From contig JAAOMT010000718.1 of assembly GCA_016748015.1 (NCBI GenBank), positions 235,738 through 299,737 on the forward strand: DNA of 64,000 bases. Reading direction: 5' to 3'. Below, in pieces: positions 10,701 to 25,726 of this stretch. This DNA is from Geosiphon pyriformis. Lineage: Eukaryota; Glomeromycota; Glomeromycetes; Archaeosporales; Geosiphonaceae. Numbering within the stretch: position 1 is the stretch's first letter; the number at the start of each line of letters is the position of its first letter. A program made the translations under genes and the position numbers. Below the pieces are notes generated by a model. It did not search any database. It was not told where the DNA came from and saw only the letters and a program-made list of their open reading frames with translations.

Positions 10701-13281
10701 TAGAGTTCATGATGGTTTAGATTAAGGTGAAGTTTTTTTGTCTCTTTTGTGGAGGATTTTTTATGATCCACTCTTATGCAAAGTGAAAAGACATGAGCAG
10801 TTGTGTAGGTACTACATTGATTCAAAGTTTGTTGTGAAAATGGGCAGGGTCAAAGGTGTTGGTGGAATAACATGTTATTTCGCAGCTGGCACCTTTGTTG
10901 ATGATACAATTTGGGTTGAGAATTGTCAAGTCTTTACTCAGTATGCTCTGAAAATTGCCAGTGAATTCTTCAAGATTAACAATATTTCTATTAATAATGA
11001 TAAAATGGTGGGTATTTTCATTAATCAGAGTGTTAAAGTTGCCTTTCTAAATATTTGTGGTCAGCCGATTTCTATTGTCAAAAAGGGCAAAGTACATCAT
11101 TATCTGGGGATCTTTTTGTCTATGGAGAGATTGTCTAAGCCAAGTATTGCTAAGGCTTATTCAGATATTTGTTTTTTTGTTAATGTTGTGCTCAGAAAGG
11201 CTATTACAGATAAACAGTACTCATACTTGGTTTTTGTTATTTTGCAGCCTATTATTAGCTATTGAACTCAATTTAGTTATGTCTTATCTGGTGTTTGTTG
11301 CAAGTGGAATGTTATGGTTAGGAAAGATCTTAAATTCAAGGCTGGTCTGTCTTGTGATTTCTCCAATGCTGCTTTGCATCACTTTTCTTTGTATAACTTG
11401 AAGACTTTCGAGCAAGTGTAGTCTGAAAGGAAGATTACTGCTCTGATGTTTTTTTCTAATGCCTCTGGTGTTCTTGGGTGTTTGTTTAATCATAGATTTT
11501 TGGACTTGCAGGTTCTTGGTTGGGCTTTTCTGAACCCACTCCAGTTTCCTGTCAAGCTGCATATTAGTCCAGTTGACAATTTTTTGGCTGAAATTGTAAA
11601 GATTTTTTTGGACAATAAACTTTCTTTGGTAAATAACCTTCCCAATGCCTTTCATAGTCCTGGTCATTTTTTGATGTTGTTAATTCTTGGAAATTTTTTG
11701 TATTTTAATTCTGTCCAATCTCTAAAGAGATTTGGGATTGCTTTTGGTAACTGTCTCTTAAGCAAGAAGGGTAGTGTGCTTGATTGGAAAACCTTTTGTC
11801 ACTAGAAGAGATTGGATCCTTGAGGCCTTGTACCTCACTGGTTCTCAATTGCTTCTGAGTTTTTGTTGGTCCATAGTTCTTTTTCACTCAGCTCTACTGG
11901 GTCTGGTCAGTCTGGTGGTTTGAATATTTTAAAGTCTGATGTGTTTTTTGCTGTGAAAGATGACTTGCATGATGTTTGGTCTGATTGCTTTAAGGTATAC
12001 ACTGATGGGTCTTTGAAAGGTGCTGGATCTGCTGATGTCATTTGTGGTGCTACTGCATATTTTCTGGCTTTGGATTTGAGTATTGGAGTTGCAGTTTATG
12101 GTCTTTTATTATCTACTCTTGCTAAGTTGCAAGCCATTGCTTTGTTTCTTAAATGTGTTCCATCTTCATGTAAGTTAGTTTTGCATATTAATAGTCAGAC
12201 TGTTATCAACTCTTGCTTGTCAGAACTGTCATCTATTGTGCCTGATTTTTGAAACTGGTGCTGGTTGAAAAGGCATCATATTTTTAATTTAATTTGGAAT
12301 AAGGATCTTAAGGTGGTTTGAGTTAAGGTTAAAGGGCATTTTGGTATCTCTGATAATGTTAAGGCTGATTTGGTGGCTGGGGAGGCTGTTCAGTCTCCTT
12401 TTACACTGCTGGTTGAAGTTTGTAAGCAGTTTTTGGTGGCTGAAAATACTGCAGTTTCTGGCAACGCTTGTTATTTTGTTAGGGACATTTTCCAGTCTAT
12501 TAGTTATGCTTACTGGGAGGCTGGATTTGAGTATGGTGTAATTCCTAATGGGCTGGTTGGAAGTGTGGACTGGATTTCTACTGTAAAAATGTGACATCCC
12601 AACTCTCATATACTTGCTGAATTTACTAGTTGGAGTTCTTTGAACTTACATACTTATTTGATGAAGGCTGTATATAAGCATCTTCCAGTGGTGATTTGAA
12701 AAAGATTGTATAATAAGAGGTATTTTGGTGTGCTGTGCTTGCTGTATGGTGAGGTGGAGTTTTCAGATCATGCCTTTACATGTGCTTAAAATGTAGCTGT
12801 TCATAATAAGATTCTGGTTGAGGCTTCTGTCTATTGGGTTTCTGTGGCTGATGTTTGTGATTTGTCATCTTCCACTATTTTGTGGGCCTGGTCTGTCTGT
12901 TTTTTGGATGTTGGCTTGTATTTTATTGTTTGTAAAGGTTTTGTGCTGAATGAGTGATATGAAAAGGCTCAAAATGTTTTTAATAATAAGAAGCAGACTG
13001 TTGGTAAGATTGTCAATTTTGTTAGGTTTGTTATAAAATTGTATTATGTGAAAGTGTGGTTGGTGAGGTTTGAACACAGAGTGCAGATGGAAAAAGGTGG
13101 CATGGTTGTTAATGGGAATGTAATTTCTGGTCTTTTCTGTAGTGTGTCTTTAATATTGTCTAACAGGATGGTCAGGTTATTTGGTGTTGTCAAATTTTTT
13201 GCTGTTAACTTTGGTTATTGTAGGCTGTGTTGTTTTTTCTCTGGTTTGGATAGCAATGTATATGTTAATATAGGTGTGTAG
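7760..13281 (+). pseudogene. LINE ORF2: endonuclease, reverse transcriptase, RNase H
   Basis: After removing the LTR at 7978-8815 and one 4-bp target copy, a single frame runs for about 4.7 kb. The endonuclease is split by the LTR: FVTETKL before it and VVLGGDFN, KTIDYIF and DTDHN after it. RT shows the GLSGISNEL and IALIETA regions and an intact catalytic FVDDTIW at about 10891. RNase H shows VYTDGSL (about 11995) and VKVKGHFG with ADLVAGEA. The C-terminus ends LDSNVYVNIGV at 13281. About 20 in-frame stops occur, for example at 9346, 10186, 10270, 11263, 11803, 12250, 12319, 12592 and 12958, and nearly all fit W-, R- or Q-codon loss by C:G-to-T:A change. I see no frameshift. The element is dead. 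Confidence 0.93.
7978..8815 (-). repeat. Solo LTR (gypsy, family of elements C and D) inside the LINE
   Basis: The ends are TGTTACA at 7978 and a decayed GAGTAATA at 8815. The sequence matches, in reverse, the LTRs at 47773, 48914 and 50471, including the GGAATTCC-rich array at about 8639-8745. It is flanked by CTGT at 7974-7977 and CTGT at 8816-8819, a 4-bp target-site duplication. The LINE endonuclease frame resumes after it. No internal element sequence remains, so LTR-LTR recombination is likely. Confidence 0.9.
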
Positions 13282-13284
13282 TGT

Positions 13285-13319
13285 TGCCTTGACTGGCCCA
13301 AATGGCTAGTCACATGTAG
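13285..13319 (+). other. Conserved LINE 3'-UTR hairpin motif
   Basis: This is the copy that follows the full LINE ORF and so defines the motif as part of the LINE 3' end. The core TGGCTAGTCACATGTAG resembles the copies at 40340, 41045 and 47533. In the 40340 copy the core is a perfect inverted repeat, GTGAC-TG-GTCAC. Non-LTR elements often use a 3' structure to recruit their RT; that role here is inference. Confidence 0.7.
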
Positions 13320-13405
13320 TAAATACATGAGTTACGTTTAGTTTAGACCACTTAGTTTGGTTCTATGTGCTAGATAGCAGTTGGACTTTGCTTGTTAAAA
13401 TGCTT

Positions 13406-15060
13406 AATAATAAAAAAAAATACTATAGTTTTGTTTATATTTTTCTTAAAAAAAAATGTTAATTTAATAATTTTTTTAAATTTATTTATTAAAAAAAAAT
13501 TTTTATTTTTGTTATAATAAATCTACTTTTTATTATTAATAAATTAATATTTAATACATAAAATTTTTTAATGGATATTTGTATATTTTTTTAATAATTT
13601 TAAAGTTAATTTAAATTTATTTATTATCTATATTATAATTCAAATTATTTTAAAAAAAACTATTTATTTTGTTAATATTAAAATAGTTTGTTTTAAAAAT
13701 ATTTATTTTTAAATTTAAAAAAGTATTGTTTTTATTATTAGTATTATAATTATTATTAACCAATAAAAAATTGTTTATTATTTTATTTAAATTAGTTTTT
13801 ATATTAAAAAATTGTTTAAAACTATTTAAAAATTTATTTAAATTCAAGTTTAATTTATTATGTTTAATATTGTTAATAAAAACTTTTTGTTTTTGTTTAA
13901 AAGTATTATTTATAAAGCCTGAAAAAAAATTTTTGTTAAATTTTTTTAATTATACTATTATTATTAATAATAATAATTAATTTTTAAATAAAAAAATTTA
14001 ATAAAATTTATATATAAAAAAAAACACAAATAATTTTGTGTAGTTATAAAAATAAAAATAAAAAAAGTTTGTAAATTGTATTTTTTATATTCTTTAATTT
14101 AATTCTAATTATAAAAATATCAAAAAAATTTAATTTATACAATTTGGTTAAATAATAATTAAATAATTAATATAAAAATATAAAACAATAATATAATTTA
14201 CAAAATAATTTATGTAAATTTAAGTTAAATTTTAATTAATAATATTAATAAATTATATAATACTTAAAATAAAGTTTTAATATTAATTGGTTTAAATTTA
14301 AAAAAATAATAAATATTAAAATTAAAATTATTTATTTAATTCTTTTAAAAATTAATAATAATTAAATATAATATTAAAAAATATAACAATTTTTAAAAAA
14401 TATTATTTTAGTTTTTTAATATTAATTTAACTTTTTAAATAAATAAAAATATTTAATAATTAAATAATAATACATATTAAAATATAATTTATTTTGTTTT
14501 TTAAATAGAAAACAATTTGTTAAAAAAATACTAAATAATATAATTAAATATTAATTTGTATTTTAATAAATTTATTATTGTTATTATTATTTAACTTATG
14601 TTAAATATTATTGTTTATAGCTAAATTATTTTGGTTAAAATAATAAAACAAAACTAACAAAAAAACCAATTTCAAAACAGTAATAATAAATTTAAATTTT
14701 AAAAAACACAAAATTGGTGTTTTAAAAATATTAAAAGAAAAGCTTTTCTAAAATTACAAAAAAGTTTAAAGTTAATAATAATAGTAATTGTTTTTTTTTT
14801 GGCCATTTAAAAAATAATAGTAATAATAGTTAAAAAAACAATAAATTTATTATTAATCTATTAATTATAGTTATAATAATATTAAATTGTTTTGATTTTT
14901 AATTAATTAAAAATTGCTTTAAATTTATATTATTTAAGAAAAATACTCTGATTGTGAATAAGATTAAAAAGTTTTTTATTTTAATTAATTATTAAATTTA
15001 CTGAAAATATCAATATTAAATATTGAGAAAAATATAAATTTTATATTAAAAATCAGAAAA
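13406..15060. other. Very AT-rich block, 1.65 kb, no intact gene
   Basis: Almost only A and T, with an abrupt start at the LINE 3' end and an abrupt end at about 15061 where gene-like composition returns. The plus strand is T-rich up to about 13950 and A-rich after about 13980. Open frames here (for example minus 13650-13847) are Lys/Asn/Phe/Leu-rich and not trustworthy. By analogy with the 41-47 kb block it could be a hypermutated retroelement, but I could not align it to the LINE by eye. Confidence 0.6.
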
Positions 15061-15411
15061 ATTTTAGTGGCCGACTATTACAGCACTACTAACTATTTTA
15101 GGACGGCCCCAAAGCAGGGGCTATATCTATTTGTTTACTGAGACAAGAGTTTTTTGCTTTCGCTGTGGGGTTTCCTGCTCATTAATCACACTTATATTTG
15201 TTCTATCAAAGGCGCAAAATAAAGGCTTGAAAGTTCCCGAATTAAGCCTTCTTTGGGTTTTCTAATTTTTCTCCCAATAATCGAGGAAGCTCATCTGCTT
15301 CGATAAAGACGCGTTTTCTACTAATATCTCTCCTTCTGGAATTACTACTCATTACAACTTCGACCGGCTTTTTCATCTCCATTTGCGGAAAATTGGTTTG
15401 ATTAAGTCAAC
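15061..15411. other. Upstream region of the kinesin gene
   Basis: Composition shifts sharply to gene-like at about 15061. I see no open frame or RNA gene. It probably contains the promoter and 5' UTR of the kinesin gene, but no clear TATA box was found. Confidence 0.4.
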
Positions 15412-18769
<3,358 letters not shown>

Positions 18770-20990
18770 GAAATCAGACCCATCCTTCTTTCACATCCTT
18801 ACAGCTTCCTTTTATAGATAAAAACATAGCGATCCCAAACAATTAAAGGGTATTGAACAATCTAGAGAATCAATCATACATAATTAATCTCCAAATTTTC
18901 AATGCCTAATTATTATCCATACCTTTCCTTCCTCATGGCTTTATTTTTTGCGTACGTTCAAGTTACTTTATCCGACTTCACATAATCTCTCATACAAGTT
19001 CTTTTCCAACTAACGGTCAAAAACTCGGAATTCAGTATCATTCATTCCTCTTTATCTTCTTTGTATACATATTTATGAAACACTTCGGGACTTTAGAACT
19101 GAGTACTTAGTTGTTGTTGTTGAACAGACGCTTCTTTGTATATTTACTGTGAAATATCTGTTGAGGCTTTTATATGTTTCCGGTATATCCTGTCGCTCCA
19201 TTATCCTTTCATAAATATCTATTTTATCTGTATATTTTGGACATTGATTATGAAAAATGAGTTTGATGGTTAATCGAGGTGGATGATGTCGAAAAAAAAC
19301 CAGGAAGCATTGTCATTAATATTAACGACATCCAAGATGAACTATTTTGGAAAATATTCTATCTTTAATGTGAAACTAATTTTTGCGTTAATCAAGTATA
19401 AGCTGAGATTTTAACTGTAAATTGATAGTAAATGCTAATAACTCATTGCTTTGATCGACAGTGCTTTTAGCAAAAGATAATGAGCAAATTTTTAGTATCT
19501 TTAACCAAAAATTAATTTGTTTATAAAGTTTTTACTTATAAATTATATAAAATAATTTTCGTTATTAACATTTTTAAGTATTAATAATGATTAATGGCAG
19601 AAATAATTTTTGAATGGTTAGAAAAGATGATTTAGAATCCAAAGTTTCATTTAATAGGCAATACTATGCAAAATTTATTATTTTCTGCATGGTCACTATA
19701 GGACCAAGGCTCCATCAAGCAACGCCCAGAGGAAGATTCCCCGAGCGCTATTATCATCTCTATCTATCATAATCCCACAATTTTAGTAGTTGTACACTTC
19801 GGACCCTCCGATTCTTTGGATGTTGCCACGTTGAATACAAGACTTGGACAATAACGAGGGCCTCCAATTCTTCGGCTTTGCTGATCAGACGTTGCCAAAA
19901 GGGATAATGCGCCCAAAATACATTTTCTGGACAGTTTCTCGTCCAATCTTCTTGTTTTGTGATTTACCATGTCCTACACTTCAAAATGAGCAATTAAAAC
20001 GGCGTCAAATCTGCGTTTAAAGAATCTAATTGATTTCTGATGAATTTCACTTTACAAATGTATAATTTTTTGCCGCATCCGAAAATCACCTCATCAAGTC
20101 GCTGGGCCATTTTGTTCTTATGCTTCGAGGAGGATACTAATAGGTTATCTTTTTTGGAGATGAGATCGTCCAAGTACTTGCAAATACGAACTATACAATA
20201 AAATGCTCGCCAATCTTGCCTGCATGTTTTGTAGGAGAGTATCATGTAAAAGGTGTATGGACCCTGAGATCAATGGAGACTGCATGAAAAGAGCCATCCT
20301 TTTGTGTTTGGGGAGCTGTTTTTGCGTCCCGCATACCTAGGCAAACTTCCACTCATTAATTTTCCGATAGTAGATGAGTTGTCATCAGAGATTATCTTTT
20401 GAGGAAGGGCCATCTATTATTATGCTTCTTTTTTTTCGAAATGAAAAAGTCACAAAGCACGCTTGTCATCATCCAGAATGGTAAGCTTATAATTATCTCT
20501 AGTAAGCGTCGACGGATTATGGAGATGAATGACATAGAAACAGTTCCACGTGGCTTTCGAAAAATTTGTCATTGTTGGTTACAGATCTTTTCGAGATCGA
20601 AATGATAGATTGTGTGGAAAGGTCTTGCCGATTTGCATTACGCCTAATTACTTCTTCCCTAGCGATCGATGCTTCATCGATCATATTCGCGGGTGCTTTA
20701 CTGTACATAACCAAAACAACAATCCGAAACACACAAAAGTTCGTATGAACTCGCCCCATATTGCAGCCTTTTGGAGTTTCTTGTCGTCGTGTTCGTTAGC
20801 GTCTTTTCCTCCCCGAACATCTGTGTAAAGCTTAAGTTTATCTTGGATGGTTTGAGGCTTTATCCAAGTCTGTTGTGATCAACCAATATGGAATTTTTGG
20901 TATAAAAGCGGCGATGTCAACTCCAGTAGACAACAGTATTATAAGCAAATCTCGTCAAGCTCAACCACCGCTGTCGCTTTTCCTTCGCGC
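18770..20990. other. Long intergenic region with weak gene traces
   Basis: The first 900 bp are AT-rich 3' flank of the kinesin gene with no open frame of note. From about 19690 to 20830 base composition is gene-like and several minus-strand frames have plausible protein composition, but I could not join them into a model. A TATA-like TATAAAA at about 20901 points rightwards and is followed only by a 30-codon open frame. Confidence 0.4.
19994..20245 (-). pseudogene. Possible exon of an unrecognised minus-strand gene
   Basis: An 83-codon frame begins MILSYKTCRQDWRAFYC and ends DSLNADLTPF. Its residue mix is like a real protein and unlike the low-complexity frames of AT-rich DNA. Upstream on the same strand (20.3-21.1 kb) other short frames look coding but are separated by stops without clear splice sites. 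It may be one exon of a real gene or a decaying one. I do not recognise a family. Confidence 0.3.
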
Positions 20991-20994
20991 TATT

Positions 20995-21111
20995 CGCCTG
21001 TTCTGACACTCTCGTCGACAGCAGACAAATCTCCTTCTCTGCATGCGGCAGATAAAGACTGTGTTGCTGGCAAGAGTGTCTTGTGAGAGTTCATGGTTGT
21101 CGGGGGTCGCA
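20995..21111 (-). pseudogene. Possible first exon with an ankyrin-like repeat
   Basis: From ATG at 21109-21111 the frame reads about 38 codons including LSAACREGDLSAVDESV, which fits the first helix pair of an ankyrin repeat. The frame then hits a stop; a continuation (GVDIAAFIP, about 20900) looks like the next part of the repeat but the splice is not convincing. It could be the start of the same gene as 19994-20245. Confidence is low. Confidence 0.28.
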
Positions 21112-21417
21112 TCGTCAAAGAACCAAGTAATGCAGAATGGAGGAAAAATCTTGCAAGAGGGCGAAAACAAATCTGGAAAATATATCACAGTGGATAACCA
21201 CAATTTCTGAGATCATTCCGCGGCTTGTTCATTACAATAGGGTATTAAGTCCTGATCGTTTGAAATTGACATCGCTGAAAATTTTATTGATAGGCATTAT
21301 TAAGCCAATCTTTTCATCGGTCACACAAATGTATTATCATATAAATTTTCTTTCTCTCACAAAAAAAACGCTTTCATCAAATCTAATAAATTTTTATTCA
21401 ACCAACTCACAGTTAAT

Positions 21418-22726
21418 ATGCGACCAAGAGGCCAGACAAATACTACCTATCCCTCCTCTTCGTCTTCAACAAAAAAAGTAGCAACACGTGATGAGTGGGA
21501 AAAGAAACTTGCAGAAGTCAAAATAAGCAAAACGTGAGTGATTTAAAAACCCTCAAGACCAAATTTAAGAGACTTTACATAATGATGTGTTTTGCAAGTT
21601 GGGAATCTCTCTGAAAAAGATGAAAGATAAATTTAATTTCTTGCTTCTGAATGATTACGTTTTGATGATAGAATACTTGATTGGCAACAATAGCATGCTC
21701 ACAAGACTCTTGTTATTTTTCAAATTGTTGACCGCGACTTTAAATTTTTTCGTATATGCTTAATGAAACCATCCAGCGATTTAAATAAATTAGTAATGAA
21801 CTACTTGGTGATTGAAGGGTATAAAGACGCTGCTGAGAAATTTAGCCAAGAGTGCGGCTTACAACCCAATATTGATTTGGAATCGATACAAGATCGAATG
21901 AATATACGGAACGCAATACAAAACGGTAATGTTGAAGAAGCTATTGAACGTGTCAACGACTTAAATCCTGAGGTACGATCTACTTTTCATGTTATACAAA
22001 AGGAAACAATGATTAGAAATGTCTCATGCACCACTCTCAGCCCCCGCTACTTTTAGAGGGTCGATGATGAAAATCAATCACCTTTCAGTCTTCAATATGA
22101 GTTTCTTGCCAAATTTAGTCAAGGCTCGGAGAAAAATTTATTTATTCCTGATAAAAAGTTACTCACTCCGTTTGGAATTTGCAGATATTAGATACAAACC
22201 CAGAGTTATACTTTCATTTGCAACAACAAAGATTGATTGAGTATATTCGTCAAGGTAAAGTAGCCGAGGCACTCGAATTCGCCCAAGATGAATTGGCACC
22301 TCGTGGTGAAGAAAATGTAAGATAAATTTAAAAGGGATAATTATTGATATAATCTGAACGATTCTCATTCGTTGTTATATCTTAAATTTATCGCAGCCGG
22401 AATTTCTCGAAGAGCTGGAACGCACTATGGCTTTGCTAGCCTTTGAGGATACAAGTCAATCACCGATAGGTGATTTACTACATCCTGCACAACGACAGCG
22501 GACTGCCAGTGAATTAAATGCTGCAATATTAACCTCCCAAAGCCAAGAAAAAGATCCAAAGCTTCCCAGTTTGTTGAAAATGTTGGTTTGGGCGCAAAAT
22601 CAACTGGATGAGAAATTGTCTTTTCCTCTAATGCGGAATCTCGCAACTGCTGAGCTGGTTGAGGACCCAATAACTGGAGGTTCAACAACATCAACCCCTT
22701 TCCCGTCTTCGCTTTCCACAACATGA
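21418..22726 (+). CDS. GID8: GID8-like subunit of the CTLH/GID E3 ubiquitin ligase
   Basis: Four exons: 21418-21533, 21777-21972, 22185-22316 and 22397-22726 give about 257 residues, close to the family length. A short N-terminal tail leads to [11 protein letters not shown], then a LisH motif ([21 protein letters not shown]), a CTLH segment ([20 protein letters not shown]) and a CRA region ([33 protein letters not shown]). This is the order of yeast Gid8 and vertebrate GID8/TWA1, the scaffold that holds other subunits of this ligase. In yeast the complex destroys gluconeogenic enzymes. It ends 406 bp before the convergent SNRNP27 gene. Splice sites are GT-AG. Confidence 0.93.
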
Positions 22727-23132
22727 AACACACCGTCTAATTCTTGTTTTACAACTTGGATCTAATCGGAAAAACATTCTGACTCATAAACATTCTACTT
22801 CGTTGCTAGTTGCCTAAAATAACAGTTCAGCGGTTATTCACAATGATTGTTTGCTATATTTATGTGCAAACAACCCTTTAAGAGTTTACAACTCTCATGT
22901 TTAATCGACGCTATAATTAGTCTCCTCATTTATAAGAACTATTCAGCATAATCTCGAGATTTACAGATCATAATTTTTGTGTTCTAATTCATTAATTGTC
23001 ATGGCAATGTATAGGTGTGACTCGATTGCCGAGATAAAAATGCTAAATTTTTATAAATTAATAACTCCCTATATTAGGGAACCCATCATTATTTTCCTTT
23101 GCTCAACAGACAAAAATCCTGCTGTTTTTCCT
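22727..23132. other. Convergent 3' intergenic region
   Basis: It lies between the ends of the GID8 (+) and SNRNP27 (-) genes, is AT-rich and contains no supported gene. Both genes presumably terminate here. Confidence 0.5.
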
Positions 23133-24542
23133 TCACTGTACCTTGTCCAATGGGCTACATAATAAAGTTAAATCAGTGTCATTTGTGGCGAATCAATGCA
23201 AAGATTATTCAAAGAAATAGAGTACCGATTAAAGCCACCTCTTCGATTCATATATTGACGATATTGTCTTTGCTTCTTGATGTTAACAGCGGAATATTCA
23301 TTACCCGAGACTTTGGTACCCTATTGAGTGGTTAAATTGGGAAAATGTCTTTTAATTGATAAGAATCTAGTACGTAATTATATAGCACGAATATGACCTT
23401 TGTAGTAGAGAATCCCGCTATCCCTATAAGGGACGTCATTGCTTGCTCGAGGGCCATCATTGCTTGCTCGGGGTCTTCATCAAGGTTAATGTCAGGCAGA
23501 GGGTTACTAGCCACAGCTTGATATGACATAAATAGGATAAAATTTTGGAGACTTCTGGGAAATGTTGATCAATCAAATAGAATATAAGATTTGCAAAATA
23601 CCTTCTTCTGATGGAGGCACTGCCTCTTCTTTTGTACTTTAAATTTGAAAATAAAGAAAGGTTAATATCTTTGAATATAATTCGCATAAAATATTTCCGA
23701 AAATGTAAACCTGGGCGATTGGGACTTTGACTTTCGTCGCTCACGATCGCGATCATGTCTTTGATCTAAAGAAAGTTTTTAATAAGGCTTCATCGATTTA
23801 TTTAAAAAATGCATTGTTTTAATTTCCACTTACCACGACGCTCACGTTCGCCACTTCGGGGACTGGGTGGGCCACGATCTAGAGATTAAAGTGAGCAACA
23901 ACATCAAAACGTGAAATATCGAATGGAAAGCTGATAGGTAAAGAATTGATTTTCCTGATTTTCACTACTATATTCATACCTTTTCAGGCTTATCTTTAAC
24001 AAAGAACTTTTAAAAACACCATCGGACCAAGTCTCGACGCGTATAAAGCTCACAATCCTCATAGAAAAGTATCTTGGTTGTATCCTTAGAGTTAGACACC
24101 CAAAACCTACCTTGGTATTCTATATTAATGGAGCCGAACTCTAAGGATACAACCCTACGCTTTGTGTTTTTTATACTACCAAAAGTTAGTTTGAAATTAC
24201 CCACTACTCATTTTTACCTCTTCTACTGTTTGATCGAGATCGAGATCTGTGAGTTCGACCACTTCTCTCAGGGGACCTTCTTCTTTCTCTACGGTCTCGT
24301 TCTCTATGTCGTTCTCTCTGGTTAGGAGGTGACCTGGACCTCCTTTCACGTCTTTCATATTTATCCCGGTCCACTCTATCGCGTCGCTCATGGTGAAAGT
24401 CATCCGGTGGCCTATCTAGATCACGATAACTTTCAGGAAAGGGATCACGGTCACGATGTTGTAAGTCTCTGTCGCGATATTCAGAGCGGCCTGAAAGACG
24501 ACGAGGGTAATCAAAACGGGGAGAAGGGCTTCGTGGCATCAC
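23133..24542 (-). CDS. SNRNP27: U4/U6.U5 tri-snRNP 27 kDa protein (SNRNP27)
   Basis: Seven exons on the minus strand: 24218-24542, 23834-23878, 23711-23765, 23602-23636, 23398-23516, 23226-23320 and 23133-23154, about 231 residues. The first half is an RS/RD/RE-rich tail (MPRSPSPRFDYPRR...) typical of splicing factors. The conserved C-terminal domain is spread over the last exons: the AMTSLIGIAGFSTTK stretch, then YRQYMNRRGGFNR, then a final seven-codon exon RPLDKVQ. Family members act in the spliceosome and influence 5' splice site choice. The first intron (24217-23879) is the longest and holds an inverted repeat. Confidence 0.92.
24076..24154. repeat. 18-bp perfect inverted repeat in SNRNP27 intron 1
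   Basis: GGTTGTATCCTTAGAGTT at 24076-24093 is exactly complementary to AACTCTAAGGATACAACC at 24137-24154, with a 43-bp spacer. It could be a tiny foldback element or an RNA hairpin in the intron. No target duplication was identified. Confidence 0.85.
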
Positions 24543-25726
24543 TAATGGCTAATTTGGTGAGTGAAGATTTCTAACTCTTTCTGTTGTGGGATTTTCTGAG
24601 TCCATAAAGTGGTTTTCTTGATATATAGAATGCTATTGGCTGTAACCGTATGAGATGTTATTAAATTTGTTAAAAATGATAAAATAAAATAATAATATAA
24701 ATAGCATTAAGATTGTAATTAACAAAAATAATTTTTATCATATTTAATTATTACATATTTGATCAAAATATGGTTAGGTTAAAAATACATGTTTTATTAT
24801 TTTTAAATATAATTAATTAATTTTATAAAAATTAAAAAATAACATAAATAAAATATTTTTTGACATATTAAATTTTTACTTGATTTTTATAATTTTTAAC
24901 TGTTTAAAAAAAAATCAATCATGTTTTTTTATTTGAATCAAAATATTTGTTGGATTGCTCACGATATTGAATATCTTGGGATCAAAATAGACAAAATTTT
25001 GAAAGAAAGGTTTATTGGCATTTTAATTAAAATGAGGAATTAAAACTTCATTATTAATTGTCCAAGTACGGGTTTGATAAAAGATGGATTTCTAATGGTT
25101 TGCCCGACCTGCAAGATAGGAGTTATTTTAGCTAATGAGAAAAAATTAAAAATTTGCCTACAGTTCCTCCGCTCCAAAGTGCATCCAATTTGCCAAATAC
25201 TGGAAAAATTCATGAATGAGATGTTGGTTTTGAATTTTGATCTCGAATATTAGATGTAGAACCACCTCAACATGAAGAGCATTATTTTCTTTTTTTAATA
25301 CTTGATATGGATGCTTAATTGATTCAACTTAGAAACAAAAAATTAAAATAAATTGAGCACCCAAATCAGGAATTATAATCACAAGATAAACTACACGCAG
25401 TGTGCCTCTGTCTTTTCTTTCTCATTCTTTTTTAAACAACTGAAAAAGTTCTGTAGTTAAAGCTAAATCGTCTAGCAGCCTTTGTATAATACAAACCAAG
25501 TTTGGGGTAAAAGCTTTATGATAATTGAGTAAACCGACATTCAGCATCTGGCTTGGGATTGAGCCTTAGAGACATAAGAGCAAAAACTTAAAAATAATAG
25601 AACTGATTCTTTTCTGTGGTTGTTGTGCTCGGGTCACAAATTCATGTGCACAATTGTGCAGCAAAAAAATATTAAAACTATATTCGCATTTGCTTTTTAA
25701 TTATTCCGAAAATTTATTCGATAATT
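24543..25726. other. AT-rich intergenic region between SNRNP27 and RPN12
   Basis: Divergent upstream region of both genes. It is A/T-rich with poly-A and poly-T runs. A weakly protein-like plus-strand stretch near 25060-25140 has stops on all sides. No gene or RNA is supported. Confidence 0.45.

Larger units (their letters stand above)
7614..13405 (+). mobile_element. LINE (non-LTR retrotransposon), nearly complete, interrupted by a solo LTR
   Basis: The order is apurinic-type endonuclease, reverse transcriptase, Cys-rich region, RNase H and a conserved C-terminus, followed by about 120 bp of 3' UTR. The family is one I recognise as abundant in Rhizophagus-like fungi. The 3' UTR holds a short hairpin motif (13285-13319) shared with three other LINE ends in the window. 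The end near 13405 is set by loss of similarity to the 47.46 kb copy. No ORF1 was recognised. The 5' boundary is unsure because the B LTR lies directly upstream. Confidence 0.9.

Noticed and set aside
9346-12960. TGA read as tryptophan (alternative genetic code) in the LINE
   Set aside because: TGA also sits at arginine positions and TAG or TAA at W and Q positions, while TGG is used for Trp in the same frame. The intact housekeeping genes use the standard code.
13650-13980. Overlapping 65- and 69-codon frames in the AT-rich block
   Set aside because: Lys/Asn/Phe/Leu composition is what AT-only DNA gives by chance; no match to the LINE seen.
20911-21003. 30-codon open frame after a TATA-like box
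   Set aside because: Too short, no family, and it overlaps better minus-strand coding traces.
24010-24325. Open frames in SNRNP27 intron 1
   Set aside because: They span the intron and the antisense of exon 1; the spliced model explains the region.
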